Source of the DNA: Clostridia bacterium
Lineage (GTDB): Bacteria > Bacillota > Clostridia > UBA1381
Assembly: GCA_017551095.1 (NCBI GenBank)
Contig: JAFZMQ010000029.1
Location: forward strand, 1 to 64,000
DNA: 64,000 nucleotides
Direction: 5' to 3'
The notes beneath the pieces were generated by a model that worked only from the letters and a program-made list of their open reading frames with translations, did not search any database and was not told where the DNA came from. Every line of letters starts with the position of its first letter. Positions within the stretch are counted from its first letter, which is position 1. This document shows, in pieces, positions 8,611-16,311 of the stretch. The translations under genes and the position numbers were made by a program.

Positions 8611-9864
8611 TCACTCTTTCCGTTTTATATCAATGCCGCAGGGCGAAAGAATTTCCTCTACGGCCTCATATCCTCTGTCAATATATTTTATGTTCTCTAT
8701 CTCGGTAGTCCCGTCCGCCGCAAGTGCCGCTACAATAAGCGACGCACCGCCGCGTAAATCAGGTGCTGTGACCTTTGCCCCCGTCAGTCTGCTTTTGCCG
8801 ATAACCACGGCAACTCTGCCGTCCGCCTTTATGTCGGCTCCCATTCTCAAAAGTTCTTCAACATGTCTGAATCGGTTCTCAAAAATGTTTTCCACAAACA
8901 CGCTCGAACCCTCGCACTGCGTTGCAAGTGCCATAAACGGCGACTGTATATCGGTCGGGAATCCGGGGTAGGGCATAGTCTTGATTGTCCCTATACTTTT
9001 GAGCTTTTTCGGGGACACTGCAACGATTTTTTGCTTATCGGCATATATCTCCGCACCCATATTTTTGAGTACGCTGAGCATTGCTCCCATATGATTGCTG
9101 TCCGCACCCTTTAAAACAACCGTTCCTCCTGATGCCAATCCACACGCAAGGTATGTTGCGGCAACAATTCTGTCGGGGATAATAGTATGTGCCGCTCCGT
9201 AAAGCTTATGTACACCCTCTATGGTTATTCTGTCGGTACCTGCACCTCTTATTTTTGCACCCATTCGGTTCAAAAACCGCTCCAAATCGACAATTTCAGG
9301 CTCCCGTGCAGCATTTTCCACCGTCGTTATTCCCTCGGTCATACACGCCGTGAGCATTATGTTTTCGGTTGCACCGACGCTGGGAAAATCCAGATGTATA
9401 TCGGCAGGTTGGTTTTTCTCACGCACACAGTGTATGAATCCGTGTGATTCTGTGATATTTACTCCAAGCTTTTTAAGTGCCGACAGATGTAAATCTATCG
9501 GTCTTATGCCGATTTCGCAGCCCCCGGGCATTGATATCTCCGCTCTTCCGCACCGCGCGATAATAGCTCCCAAAAAAATTATGGAAGAACGCATCTGCCT
9601 CATCAGGTCATCAGGTATTGTGTAGCCCGACATGCCCGATGCGTCAACCTCGATACAGTCTTTCTGTGCGTCAACCTTGCAGCCTAAACTCTCTAAAACC
9701 TTAGCCGTCATATCAACATCACTCAGTTTAGGACAGTTGTAAATCACATTTTTGCCGTCGCTTAAAACTGTTGCGGCAAGTATGGGCAAGACGGCGTTTT
9801 TAGAGCCTTGTACGGTTATTTCGCCCTCCATTTTATTGCCGCCCTCTATAATAAATCTGCTCAC
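8611..9864 (-). CDS. murA: UDP-N-acetylglucosamine 1-carboxyvinyltransferase
   Basis: 417 residues. MurA transfers enolpyruvate from PEP to UDP-GlcNAc, the first committed step of peptidoglycan synthesis. GGNKMEGEITVQGSKNAVLPILAA marks the first domain (split here by eye as GGNKMEG and QGSKNAVLP), and the two-fold EPSP-synthase-like repeat continues to the end. The loop RQMRSSIIFLGAIIARCGRA carries the PEP-site cysteine in ARCGRA. I chose GTG 9864, because GGAGGT lies 7 bp upstream; the ATG at 9885 sits inside the leader hairpin. Confidence 0.96.
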   Translation of the reverse strand: MSRFIIEGGNKMEGEITVQGSKNAVLPILAATVLSDGKNVIYNCPKLSDVDMTAKVLESLGCKVDAQKDCIEVDASGMSGYTIPDDLMRQMRSSIIFLGAIIARCGRAEISMPGGCEIGIRPIDLHLSALKKLGVNITESHGFIHCVREKNQPADIHLDFPSVGATENIMLTACMTEGITTVENAAREPEIVDLERFLNRMGAKIRGAGTDRITIEGVHKLYGAAHTIIPDRIVAATYLACGLASGGTVVLKGADSNHMGAMLSVLKNMGAEIYADKQKIVAVSPKKLKSIGTIKTMPYPGFPTDIQSPFMALATQCEGSSVFVENIFENRFRHVEELLRMGADIKADGRVAVVIGKSRLTGAKVTAPDLRGGASLIVAALAADGTTEIENIKYIDRGYEAVEEILSPCGIDIKRKE

Positions 9865-9868
9865 AAAA

Positions 9869-9926
9869 GCACCTCCAAAACACAAATTCCATACTTCATA
9901 GTATGAATTCTGTGCGGTTTTGGTGC
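9869..9926 (-). promoter_or_regulatory. murA leader hairpin covering the ribosome binding site
   Basis: The 5' leader of murA folds into a long imperfect hairpin: arms GCACC-AAAAC-CACAG-ATTCATACT and their complements around ATGA. The murA GGAGGT site (9871-9876) lies in the base of the 3' arm, with only its central TCC complement missing from the 5' arm. Folding could therefore limit ribosome access. The hairpin is followed by TTTT, so weak termination is also possible. Confidence 0.6.
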
Positions 9927-9949
9927 TTTTTGCACATACCGTAAAAGTT

Positions 9950-9978
9950 ATTATACCTCAAATAGTCCTATTTGTCAA
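9950..9978 (-). promoter_or_regulatory. murA: Consensus promoter of murA with palindromic spacer
   Basis: Perfect TTGACA-N17-TATAAT on the minus strand; the -35 overlaps the end of trmD. A perfect inverted repeat CAAATAGTCCTATTTG (9959-9974, written on the plus strand) fills most of the spacer and is placed like an operator. Predicted transcription start is near 9943. Confidence 0.8.
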
Positions 9979-10702
9979 ATTTCGCAAGAAAACGCCTGTC
10001 TTCTTCCGATAAATCCGCCCTTTCCAGCATATCGGGGCGGTTTTGTTTTGTTATAATAAGGGACTGCTCCCGTTTCCATTTTTCTATATTCTTATGATGC
10101 CCCGATATTAAGATTTCAGGAATTTTTCGCCCCATAAATTCCTGCGGGTGCGTGTATTGCGGGTATTCCAACAGTCCGTCGAAATGGCTTTCGTCACCGT
10201 AGGATTTTTCGTTTGCCAAAACGCCGGGGAGCATACGGCTGACCGCGTCAATCACCGCCATTGCCGGTATTTCTCCGCCAGTTAAGACAAAATCTCCTAT
10301 CGATATTTCCTCGTCAACTATCATATCAAGCACCCTTTGGTCAACACCCTCATAGTGTCCGCAAAGCAGGACAATCTCGTCCATTTTGGACAGCTCTTTT
10401 GCCTTTTCCTGATTAAAGACCTTGCCCTTTGGCGACATATAGATTGTGTGCGGTTTCTCTTTCCGCCCGTCTGCTATGCTCATATATGCATCATAAATAG
10501 GCTGGGGCGTCATAAGCATTCCGCCTCCGCCTGAAAAGGGGGCGTCGTCTGTTTTTTTGTGCTTATCCTTTGAAAAATCACGGATATTTAAGATATTCAG
10601 CTCGATAATCCCCTTTTCCTCTGCTCTGCCGATAATGCTTTCGCCCAAAACGGAACGGAGCATATCGGGAAAAAGCGTTAAAACATTAAACTTCATAATC
10701 AT
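9968..10702 (-). CDS. trmD: tRNA (guanine-N1-)-methyltransferase TrmD
   Basis: 244-residue SPOUT-family enzyme that methylates G37 next to the anticodon and prevents frameshifting. FNVLTLFPDML opens the protein, DDAPFSGGGGMLM is the conserved loop, and the knot region has CGHYEGVDQRVLD and SIGDFVLTGGE. The ATG at 10702 has AAGGA 5 bp upstream and overlaps the rimM stop; ATG 10696 is the alternative. The usual downstream partner rplS is absent here. Confidence 0.97.
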   Translation of the reverse strand: MIMKFNVLTLFPDMLRSVLGESIIGRAEEKGIIELNILNIRDFSKDKHKKTDDAPFSGGGGMLMTPQPIYDAYMSIADGRKEKPHTIYMSPKGKVFNQEKAKELSKMDEIVLLCGHYEGVDQRVLDMIVDEEISIGDFVLTGGEIPAMAVIDAVSRMLPGVLANEKSYGDESHFDGLLEYPQYTHPQEFMGRKIPEILISGHHKNIEKWKREQSLIITKQNRPDMLERADLSEEDRRFLAKFDK

Positions 10703-11202
10703 TCAAGTCCTTCGGGAATTTTTATAACAATTTTTTTGTTATCGGTATCAACAGACTTTACCACACCGTCAATTATAGGCACAAACAAATTTTTGGCGTT
10801 TTCTCGCTTTATATCATAGACATCATTTGAGCCTGTGGAGAAGACATCACAAAGTACGCCTATTTTTTCGCCCGTTTCGGAGAAAACCTCGCAGTCTATG
10901 AGGTCTGCGATATAATACACATTCTGCGGAAGTTCGCCCAGCTCCGATTTCGGCACATAAAGCACGGCATTTTTGTAGCTTTGTGCCTCCTCAATCGAGC
11001 CTATTTCGCGGAATTTTACGATTATATTGTTTTTTTGATACTTTACTCCGCTGATATTAAGCCGCTTTTCCTCTCCGCCGAATTTTGTCAGGACATAGTC
11101 CAGATTTTCAAAATCCTCAGGAGAATCTGTCCATGCAGAAATTTTAACCTCGCCTTTTAATCCGTGTGTGTTTATGATTTTGCCGATTTCCAAAAAATCC
11201 AT
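10699..11202 (-). CDS. rimM: Ribosome maturation factor RimM
   Basis: 167-residue two-domain protein that helps assemble the 30S head by binding S19. The N-terminal part (EIGKIINTHGLKGEVKI) is the RimM signature, and the C-terminal PRC-barrel-like domain includes YYIADLIDCEVF. It overlaps trmD by 4 bp in the classic rpsP-khpA-rimM-trmD order. Confidence 0.95.
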   Translation of the reverse strand: MDFLEIGKIINTHGLKGEVKISAWTDSPEDFENLDYVLTKFGGEEKRLNISGVKYQKNNIIVKFREIGSIEEAQSYKNAVLYVPKSELGELPQNVYYIADLIDCEVFSETGEKIGVLCDVFSTGSNDVYDIKRENAKNLFVPIIDGVVKSVDTDNKKIVIKIPEGLE

Positions 11203-11257
11203 TTAAATCCCCTTTTTCCATAAAGTAAAATAAGTGCCTTATGACACTCATTTTATG

Positions 11258-11488
11258 CTACTGAACAATATCAACCGATACATGTTTGTTTTCAATACTT
11301 GCAGCCGCCTTGACAACGGTTCGGATAGCTTTTGCAATCCGCCCCTGCTTACCGATAACCTTGCCCATATCGCCGTCTGCGACACGAAGCTCTAATGTTA
11401 TGGAATCGCCGTCCTCATACTCGGTCACCTGAACCTCGTCGGGATTTTCTACCAAGGCTTTTGCTATTATTTCCAATACTTCTTTCAT
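11258..11488 (-). CDS. khpA: KH-domain RNA-binding protein KhpA
   Basis: 76-residue KH-domain protein of the YlqC/KhpA family. The RNA-binding GxxG loop is in VIGKQGRIAKAIRTV. KhpA pairs with KhpB/Jag in other Firmicutes and affects cell division and RNA metabolism. It lies between rpsP and rimM, its usual place. Confidence 0.93.
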   Translation of the reverse strand: MKEVLEIIAKALVENPDEVQVTEYEDGDSITLELRVADGDMGKVIGKQGRIAKAIRTVVKAAASIENKHVSVDIVQ

Positions 11489-11529
11489 TTTAATCTCCTT
11501 TCACAAACAAGGCTGAAATAAACTGATTC

Positions 11530-11772
11530 TTACAGAATACCCTGCTTTTTCAAAAGAGCTTTTACAGTATCGGTAGGTTGTGCACCGTTTGCAATCCACT
11601 TTTTAGCCATATCTGCATCAATATTAACTGTTGCAGGGTTTGTCAGCGGATTGTATGTTCCGATTTCCTCGATAAATCTGCCGTCTCTCGGATATCTGCC
11701 GTCTGCTACAACTACTCTGTAAAAAGGAGCTTTTTTAGCGCCCATTCTTCTTAATCTGATTTTTACTGCCAT
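11530..11772 (-). CDS. rpsP: 30S ribosomal protein S16
   Basis: 80-residue S16. It begins [24 protein letters not shown], the conserved family start (split: [23 protein letters not shown]). ATG 11772 was chosen because GGGAGG lies 7 bp upstream; a GTG 9 bp earlier overlaps that ribosome site. Normal length and position after ffh. Confidence 0.97.
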   Translation of the reverse strand: MAVKIRLRRMGAKKAPFYRVVVADGRYPRDGRFIEEIGTYNPLTNPATVNIDADMAKKWIANGAQPTDTVKALLKKQGIL

Positions 11773-11823
11773 TTTATTCACCTCCCGTAAAAAACTTTTT
11801 GTATATAAAACTCCTGTTGGAAT

Positions 11824-13176
11824 TTAATACCGTCCGCCAAATTTTTTCATTTTTTTGAGCATTTTTGCCTGTTTTCCGCTTGAAAACTGCTTCATCATTT
11901 TGTTCATCTGCTCAAACTGCTTTAAAAGCTCGTTTACATCCTGAACCCTTGTTCCGCTGCCCTTTGCGATACGCACCTTGCGACTTGCCGCGATAATTTT
12001 GGGATTTTCTCGCTCCTTTGGCGTCATCGACTGAATTATCGCCTCTGTGCGTTTCATTTTTCTTTCGCTGTCCGCCTCGTCGATTTTATCGAGCATTTTG
12101 CGGTCAACACCGGGCATCATGCCAATCAGCTTTGTAATTGAGCCCATTTTTTTGATTTTCCGGAGCTGCTCCAAAAAATCCTCTAAGTTAAAGGTCTGAC
12201 TGCGTAGCTTTCGTTCAAGCTCCGCCGCCTCTTCCTCGTCTTCGACTTCCTGTGCCTTATCTATGAGCGTCATAACATCGCCCATTCCGAGAATCCGCCC
12301 TGCCATACGGTCAGGGTAGAAGGGTTCAAGCTCGGAGAGCTTTTCGCCCATTGACACAAATTTTATCGGTTTTCCCGTAACCGCCTTTACCGAAAGTGCC
12401 GCACCGCCTCGTGCGTCGCCGTCCAGCTTTGAAAGAATAACGCCCGTCAGACCAAGCCTTTCATTAAAGCTTTCCGCAACATTTACTGCGTCCTGACCGA
12501 TCATTGCGTCGATGACAAGCAAAATTTCCGCAGGATTTGTTTTTTTCTTTATCTTTTCAAGCTCCGCCATAAGCTCGTCGTCTATGTGGAGTCTACCTGC
12601 CGTATCGAGTATAACAGGATCATTACCGTGTTTTTTTGCGTGTTCAACTGCTTTTTCGGCAATCGTTACAGGACTTTCATCTGTGCCCATCTGGAATACC
12701 GCAACATCTATCTGACTTCCCAAAACTTCCAGCTGTTTTATCGCAGCAGGACGGTAAACGTCACATGCAACCAAAAGCGGTCTTTTGTCCATTGTTTTCC
12801 GCATATGAAGTGCCAATTTTGCCGATGCCGTCGTTTTTCCGGCACCTTGCAGACCGCACATCATAATAACCGTAGGCGGCGTTTTTGAAAACTCTATCCT
12901 TGCATTTTCCGTACCCATAAGGTCGGTCAGTTCCTCACGCACGGTTTTTAAAATGTTCTGTGCAGGTGTGAGGCTTTCCATTACCTCGACACTCATAACC
13001 TTTTCCGAAACGGTTTTTATGAAATCTTTAACTACCTTAAAATTTACATCCGCCTCCAAAAGTGCAAGTTTTACCTCACGCATGGCGTCTTTTACATCTT
13101 TTTCGGTAATTTTAACTTTTCCTCTTAAATTTTTAAATATCCCCGTAAGCTTTTCGCCAAGATTTTCAAATGCCAA
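11824..13176 (-). CDS. ffh: Signal recognition particle protein Ffh
   Basis: 450-residue SRP54 GTPase that delivers nascent membrane proteins to FtsY. The order is N domain, G domain with GLQGAGKTT near residue 107, DTAGRLHID and SKLDGDARGGAALS, then a methionine-rich M domain with KKMGSITKLIGMMPG. The 4.5S RNA gene is not in the window. It follows ylxM at 13 bp. Confidence 0.98.
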   Translation of the reverse strand: MAFENLGEKLTGIFKNLRGKVKITEKDVKDAMREVKLALLEADVNFKVVKDFIKTVSEKVMSVEVMESLTPAQNILKTVREELTDLMGTENARIEFSKTPPTVIMMCGLQGAGKTTASAKLALHMRKTMDKRPLLVACDVYRPAAIKQLEVLGSQIDVAVFQMGTDESPVTIAEKAVEHAKKHGNDPVILDTAGRLHIDDELMAELEKIKKKTNPAEILLVIDAMIGQDAVNVAESFNERLGLTGVILSKLDGDARGGAALSVKAVTGKPIKFVSMGEKLSELEPFYPDRMAGRILGMGDVMTLIDKAQEVEDEEEAAELERKLRSQTFNLEDFLEQLRKIKKMGSITKLIGMMPGVDRKMLDKIDEADSERKMKRTEAIIQSMTPKERENPKIIAASRKVRIAKGSGTRVQDVNELLKQFEQMNKMMKQFSSGKQAKMLKKMKKFGGRY

Positions 13177-13189
13177 TCAGCTTACCTCC

Positions 13190-13525
13190 TTATAATCTGC
13201 CCTTTATTTCCTCTATCATTTTGGTTAGCTTTATCTTGTCCGTCCCGTTTGGGAGTTCCGAAATTGCCGCTTCCATATCCTTAGAAATTCTGCTTATGTC
13301 GGAAAAACGCCTAAGCATCCCCAGCTTTTTTTCAAATTCATAAAGATGCTCTTCGCCGTCCTTTATAAACGCTCTCACGCCCTGACGCGAAACCTGCATC
13401 TCCTCCGCAATTTCCGCAAGGGACAAATCCTCGTTGTAGTACAAATCAAGTGCTTTTTGCTGTTTTTCGGTCAAGAGTTCACCATAAAAATCAAGCAAAA
13501 CCCCTGCCGATAAATTCTTTGCCAT
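13190..13525 (-). CDS. ylxM: YlxM-family helix-turn-helix protein
   Basis: 111-residue protein of the YlxM/p13 family, found beside ffh in most Firmicutes. A sigma-factor-region-4-like helix-turn-helix is visible in LSLAEIAEEMQVSRQGVRAFI. A role in SRP function has been proposed, not a clear transcription role. First gene of the ffh-trmD transcript, with a near-consensus promoter ahead. Confidence 0.93.
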   Translation of the reverse strand: MAKNLSAGVLLDFYGELLTEKQQKALDLYYNEDLSLAEIAEEMQVSRQGVRAFIKDGEEHLYEFEKKLGMLRRFSDISRISKDMEAAISELPNGTDKIKLTKMIEEIKGRL

Positions 13526-13569
13526 ATTGCACCGCCTTTTGTGTAAACCAAAAAAACTTTACAGGCGTA

Positions 13570-13598
13570 ATTCTACCACCAAAAATTACTCTTGTCAA
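13570..13598 (-). promoter_or_regulatory. Promoter of the ylxM-ffh-rpsP-trmD operon
   Basis: TTGACA-N17-TAGAAT on the minus strand, 45 bp before the ylxM start. Confidence 0.75.
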
Positions 13599-13611
13599 GG
13601 GTTTTTTGCAA

Positions 13612-13637
13612 AAAAAAGAGCCTTGCGGCTCTTTTTT
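13612..13637 (-). terminator. Terminator after the small membrane-protein gene
   Basis: Stem AAAAAAGAGCC/GGCTCTTTTTT with a TTGC loop, directly after the stop codon at 13636 on the minus strand and followed by Ts. It separates this gene pair from the ylxM operon. Confidence 0.88.
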
Positions 13638-14064
13638 ACTTATAATTTATAAATACAAGACCTATCAGACATATGACAATGCCTAAAATTTTATTCCAGG
13701 TTATACTTTCACGATACAGGAAATAACCTACTGCAATCAGAATTGCCGCCAAAATCGCACTTTGAACTATAAAGCCTGTGCTTACCTGCCAACCCGCCTT
13801 ATAGGCGTATATCCAGCCAACTTCAAGACCAACAACGACTATTCCGAGTACCACAGGTGCCCAATTCAATTTGGCATATTCCTCTATTAAGTTTGTTTCT
13901 CTATTGAGCGAGAAATACAGAACAGCAGACATAAACGCCCCGACAATATAAGTAACCGTTAAAGATGCAAACGGATCAATTGTTTTCGGCACAGACTTTG
14001 CACATATCTGATATGCTGTGTTTGACAAAATCACGAGTGCAATAGGCCATATATAACTGAACAT
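13636..14064 (-). CDS. Small EamA/DMT-superfamily membrane protein
   Basis: 142 residues, almost entirely membrane helices (four or five), ending in WNKILGIVICLIGLVFINYK, which resembles the end of an EamA repeat. This is the size of a half-transporter that would work as a dimer. The gene starts 3 bp after the nucleotidyltransferase, so the two are co-transcribed. Export of a compound linked to the nucleotidyltransferase is possible, as in LicB/LicC-like pairs, but the substrate is unknown. Confidence 0.75.
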   Translation of the reverse strand: MFSYIWPIALVILSNTAYQICAKSVPKTIDPFASLTVTYIVGAFMSAVLYFSLNRETNLIEEYAKLNWAPVVLGIVVVGLEVGWIYAYKAGWQVSTGFIVQSAILAAILIAVGYFLYRESITWNKILGIVICLIGLVFINYK

Positions 14065-14067
14065 GCC

Positions 14068-14925
14068 TTATATACCTTCGTAAATTCCTTTGTCGCAAAG
14101 TGCTTTAATTGCCTTTTGCACTTCTTCCTTATCCTCTTTATAGGTTATGCCGTACCATTTGTCCTTATTTGAGTACGCTTTAACGGTAGCTTTTCCGCTC
14201 TTTATCAGCTTATCAACAAGCGTCGGGATAAGGCACTCGTCCTTTAAAAGATTTGCAGTTTTCATAAATTCATCATATTCTTTTTGCATTTCTGCAAATA
14301 TGTCGGTGGTAAATCCCCACAAATTCATTGATACCTTTTGGTCAAGCGGAAGCTGCGTCCAGGTTTCGCCGTCGTCGGTATATCTGCCCTTGGGGTCAAT
14401 CTTTGTTCTTTCCACTATATCCTTTAAGTATCCGTTTTCTATTTCACAGCAGCCTCTTGCAACCGTTCCGTTTTCCGAAAGCGTCTTATCAAGGTCATAT
14501 GTAACCATACAAAAATCAAAACCTGTTGCCTTTTCAAGATGCTCATGGATTTCGGTAAAAGCGTTTGCTCCGTAATAATCGTCTGCATTTATAACCGCAA
14601 ACGGCTCTTTTACAACATCTTTGCAGCACAAAATTGCGTGTGTTGTGCCCCAAGGTTTCTTTCTGCCCTCGGGAAGATTGGAAACATCCTGCATAACATA
14701 CTCAACATCAATGACCTTTTCAACCTTTTTGCCTACTATTTCCTTAAAATCCTTTTCGATTTCTTCCTTGATGACAAAAACAACCTTGTTAAATCCTGCT
14801 TTTTTTGCATCATATACCGAAAAATCAAGCAAAACCTCGCCGTTTGGTCCTATCGGCTCCATTTGTTTAAGTCCGCCGAAACGGCTTCCCATACCTGCCG
14901 CCATTACTATTAAAGTAGTATTCAT
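14068..14925 (-). CDS. Sugar-phosphate-type nucleotidyltransferase
   Basis: 285-residue protein of the NTP-transferase (GT-A fold) family. The N-terminal nucleotide-binding motif is VMAAGMGSRFGGLKQ, and the metal-site aspartates are in VINADDYYG near residue 115. The substrate is unclear: the family includes sugar-phosphate and choline-phosphate nucleotidyltransferases. It leads a two-gene unit with the small membrane protein and has a good promoter with an unusual direct repeat. Confidence 0.83.
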   Translation of the reverse strand: MNTTLIVMAAGMGSRFGGLKQMEPIGPNGEVLLDFSVYDAKKAGFNKVVFVIKEEIEKDFKEIVGKKVEKVIDVEYVMQDVSNLPEGRKKPWGTTHAILCCKDVVKEPFAVINADDYYGANAFTEIHEHLEKATGFDFCMVTYDLDKTLSENGTVARGCCEIENGYLKDIVERTKIDPKGRYTDDGETWTQLPLDQKVSMNLWGFTTDIFAEMQKEYDEFMKTANLLKDECLIPTLVDKLIKSGKATVKAYSNKDKWYGITYKEDKEEVQKAIKALCDKGIYEGI

Positions 14926-14934
14926 ATTTATTAT

Positions 14935-14984
14935 TCCTTTCTCGCTTTTTTACTTCTTAAAGTATAATCCTTTCTCGCTTTTTT
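14935..14984. repeat. Exact 17-bp direct repeat across a promoter and leader
   Basis: TCCTTTCTCGCTTTTTT occurs at 14935-14951 and again at 14968-14984, 33 bp apart. One copy fills the -35/-10 spacer of the nucleotidyltransferase promoter and the other includes its AAAGGA ribosome site. Confidence 0.9.
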
Positions 14985-14989
14985 GTCAA
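14961..14989 (-). promoter_or_regulatory. Promoter of the nucleotidyltransferase gene pair
   Basis: TTGACA-N17-TATACT on the minus strand, 36 bp before the start codon. The spacer is one copy of the 17-bp repeat. Confidence 0.75.
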
Positions 14990-15057
14990 TAAAATGGCGG
15001 TATTTTCGGCAAAATTTACGCATTTAAAAAAAATTTTTGATTTTTTAATAAAATCGC

Positions 15058-15086
15058 TTGACAAATTTTAGGATAGTTGTTATAAT
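15058..15086 (+). promoter_or_regulatory. Consensus promoter of the tRNA cluster
   Basis: Perfect TTGACA-N17-TATAAT, 29 bp before the first tRNA gene. Confidence 0.88.
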
Positions 15087-15115
15087 GTTCTTTGTCGTCA
15101 CGCGGAGTGGCGTAT

Positions 15116-15191
15116 GGGAGTTTAGCTCAGCTGGGAGAGCATCTGCCTTACAAGCAGAGGGTCACAGGTTCGAGCCCTGTAACTCCCACCA
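15116..15191 (+). tRNA. tRNA-Val (TAC)
   Basis: 76 nt including encoded CCA. The acceptor stem GGGAGTT pairs with AACTCCC, the anticodon loop is CTTACAA and the T arm has GGTTCGAGCC. First gene of five in one transcript. Confidence 0.96.
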
Positions 15192-15200
15192 TTCATATCT

Positions 15201-15277
15201 GGCCCGGTAGTTCAGCTGGTTAGAACGCTAGCCTGTCACGCTAGAGGTCGTGGGTTCGAACCCCATCCGGGTCGCCA
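15201..15277 (+). tRNA. tRNA-Asp (GTC)
   Basis: 77 nt with CCA. Acceptor GGCCCGG pairs with CCGGGTC (one G-U), and the anticodon loop CTGTCAC reads GTC. Confidence 0.96.
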
Positions 15278-15291
15278 GATTTTTTTTAAAC

Positions 15292-15367
15292 GCCTCTGTA
15301 GCTCAGTCGGTAGAGCAAGGGACTGAAAATCCCTGTGTCGGCGGTTCGATTCCACCCGGAGGCACCA
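15292..15367 (+). tRNA. tRNA-Phe (GAA)
   Basis: 76 nt with CCA. Acceptor GCCTCTG pairs with CGGAGGC; the anticodon loop CTGAAAA reads GAA. Confidence 0.96.
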
Positions 15368-15375
15368 TAATATAT

Positions 15376-15450
15376 GCGGGAGTGGCTCAGTGGTAGAGCG
15401 TCACCTTGCCAAGGTGAACGTCGCGAGTTCGAATCTCGTCTTCCGCTCCA
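15376..15450 (+). tRNA. tRNA-Gly (GCC)
   Basis: 75 nt with CCA. Acceptor GCGGGAG pairs with CTTCCGC; the anticodon loop TTGCCAA reads GCC. Confidence 0.96.
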
Positions 15451-15455
15451 TCTAC

Positions 15456-15490
15456 AAAAGACGCATAATGAGGCATTTTGCGTCTTTTTA
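15456..15490 (+). terminator. Terminator-like hairpin inside the tRNA cluster
   Basis: AAAAGACGCA and TGCGTCTTTT form a 10-bp stem followed by Ts, between tRNA-Gly and tRNA-Cys. No separate promoter for tRNA-Cys was seen, so it may be partial termination or a processing signal. Confidence 0.6.
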
Positions 15491-15495
15491 CATAA

Positions 15496-15570
15496 GGCAC
15501 CATAGCCAAGTGGTAAGGCAGAGCTCTGCAAAAGCTTTATTCCCCGGTTCAAATCCGGGTGGTGCCTCCA
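15496..15570 (+). tRNA. tRNA-Cys (GCA)
   Basis: 75 nt with CCA. Acceptor GGCACCA pairs with TGGTGCC; the anticodon GCA lies in CTCTGCAAAAG. Last of the five tRNAs. Confidence 0.95.
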
Positions 15571-15606
15571 AAATCGCCAAGTATTGTGAAGTACTTGGCG
15601 ATTTTT
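15571..15606 (+). terminator. Terminator of the tRNA cluster
   Basis: 13-bp perfect stem AAATCGCCAAGTA/TACTTGGCGATTT with an 8-nt loop and a T run, directly after tRNA-Cys. Confidence 0.92.
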
Positions 15607-15645
15607 ACCTATTACTTTTTCACCATTTAAAAGCGAGGAATGATA

Positions 15646-16272
15646 ATGAATAAAAATGACTATGCCATAAGGCCGGAAAATCCGGAGGACTACGGCGAAG
15701 TAGAAAATCTCATACGGGAAAGCTTCTGGAATGTATACCGCCCCGGATGCAGCGAACATTATGTTATACATACATTACGGGATGACCCTGCCTTTGTAAA
15801 AGAGCTTGATTTCGTTATGGAAAAGGACGGAAAAATTATCGGGCAAAATATGTTTATGAAAACATTTATTAAGTCGGATAGTGGGGAGAATGTCCCTGTT
15901 CTCACAATGGGACCTATTTGCATTACTCCCGAGCTGAAACGCAAAGGATACGGCAAGATTTTGCTGGATTATTCTTTGGAAAGGGCGAAAAATCTCGGTT
16001 TCGGAGCAGTTTTGTTTGAGGGGAATATTGATTTTTACGGCAAAAGCGGGTTTGACTATGCACATAAGTTCGGCATACGCTACCACGATTTGCCCGAAGA
16101 CGCGGATTCTTCATTCTTCTTATGTAAAGAGCTTACACCCGGGTATTTAGATACCGTCACAGGCGTTTACTATACACCGCAGGGGTATTATGTTGACGAC
16201 TCAGATGTCGAGGAGTTTGATAAAAATTTCCCGTACAAAGAAAAATTAAAGCTTCCTACACAAATTTTCTGA
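15646..16272 (+). CDS. GNAT-family N-acetyltransferase
   Basis: 208 residues from ATG 15646, with GAGGA at a workable distance; an ATG 6 bp earlier abuts that ribosome site. The acetyl-CoA loop is in PELKRKGYGKILLDYSLERA near residue 105, and FYGKSGFDYAHKFG matches the GNAT C-terminal part. The substrate cannot be predicted. Single gene with its own terminator. Confidence 0.87.
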   Translation: MNKNDYAIRPENPEDYGEVENLIRESFWNVYRPGCSEHYVIHTLRDDPAFVKELDFVMEKDGKIIGQNMFMKTFIKSDSGENVPVLTMGPICITPELKRKGYGKILLDYSLERAKNLGFGAVLFEGNIDFYGKSGFDYAHKFGIRYHDLPEDADSSFFLCKELTPGYLDTVTGVYYTPQGYYVDDSDVEEFDKNFPYKEKLKLPTQIF

Positions 16273-16282
16273 TTATGGCATA

Positions 16283-16311
16283 AAAAAACGGCTTTTTTAA
16301 GCCGTTTTTTT
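16283..16311. terminator. Bidirectional terminator between acetyltransferase and phosphatase
   Basis: Stem AAAAAACGGCTT/AAGCCGTTTTTT around TTTT, between the two convergent genes. Confidence 0.9.

Noticed and set aside
8606-8614. GTG 8614 as the ftsQ start
   Set aside because: GGAAAG is too close to it. ATG 8605 has better spacing, although the GTG overlap with murA cannot be fully excluded.
15286-15771. 161-residue open frame on the minus strand across the tRNA genes
   Set aside because: It is the antisense of four tRNA genes and the acetyltransferase start. Such frames (with DSNSRR-like peptides) are a well-known source of false hypothetical proteins.
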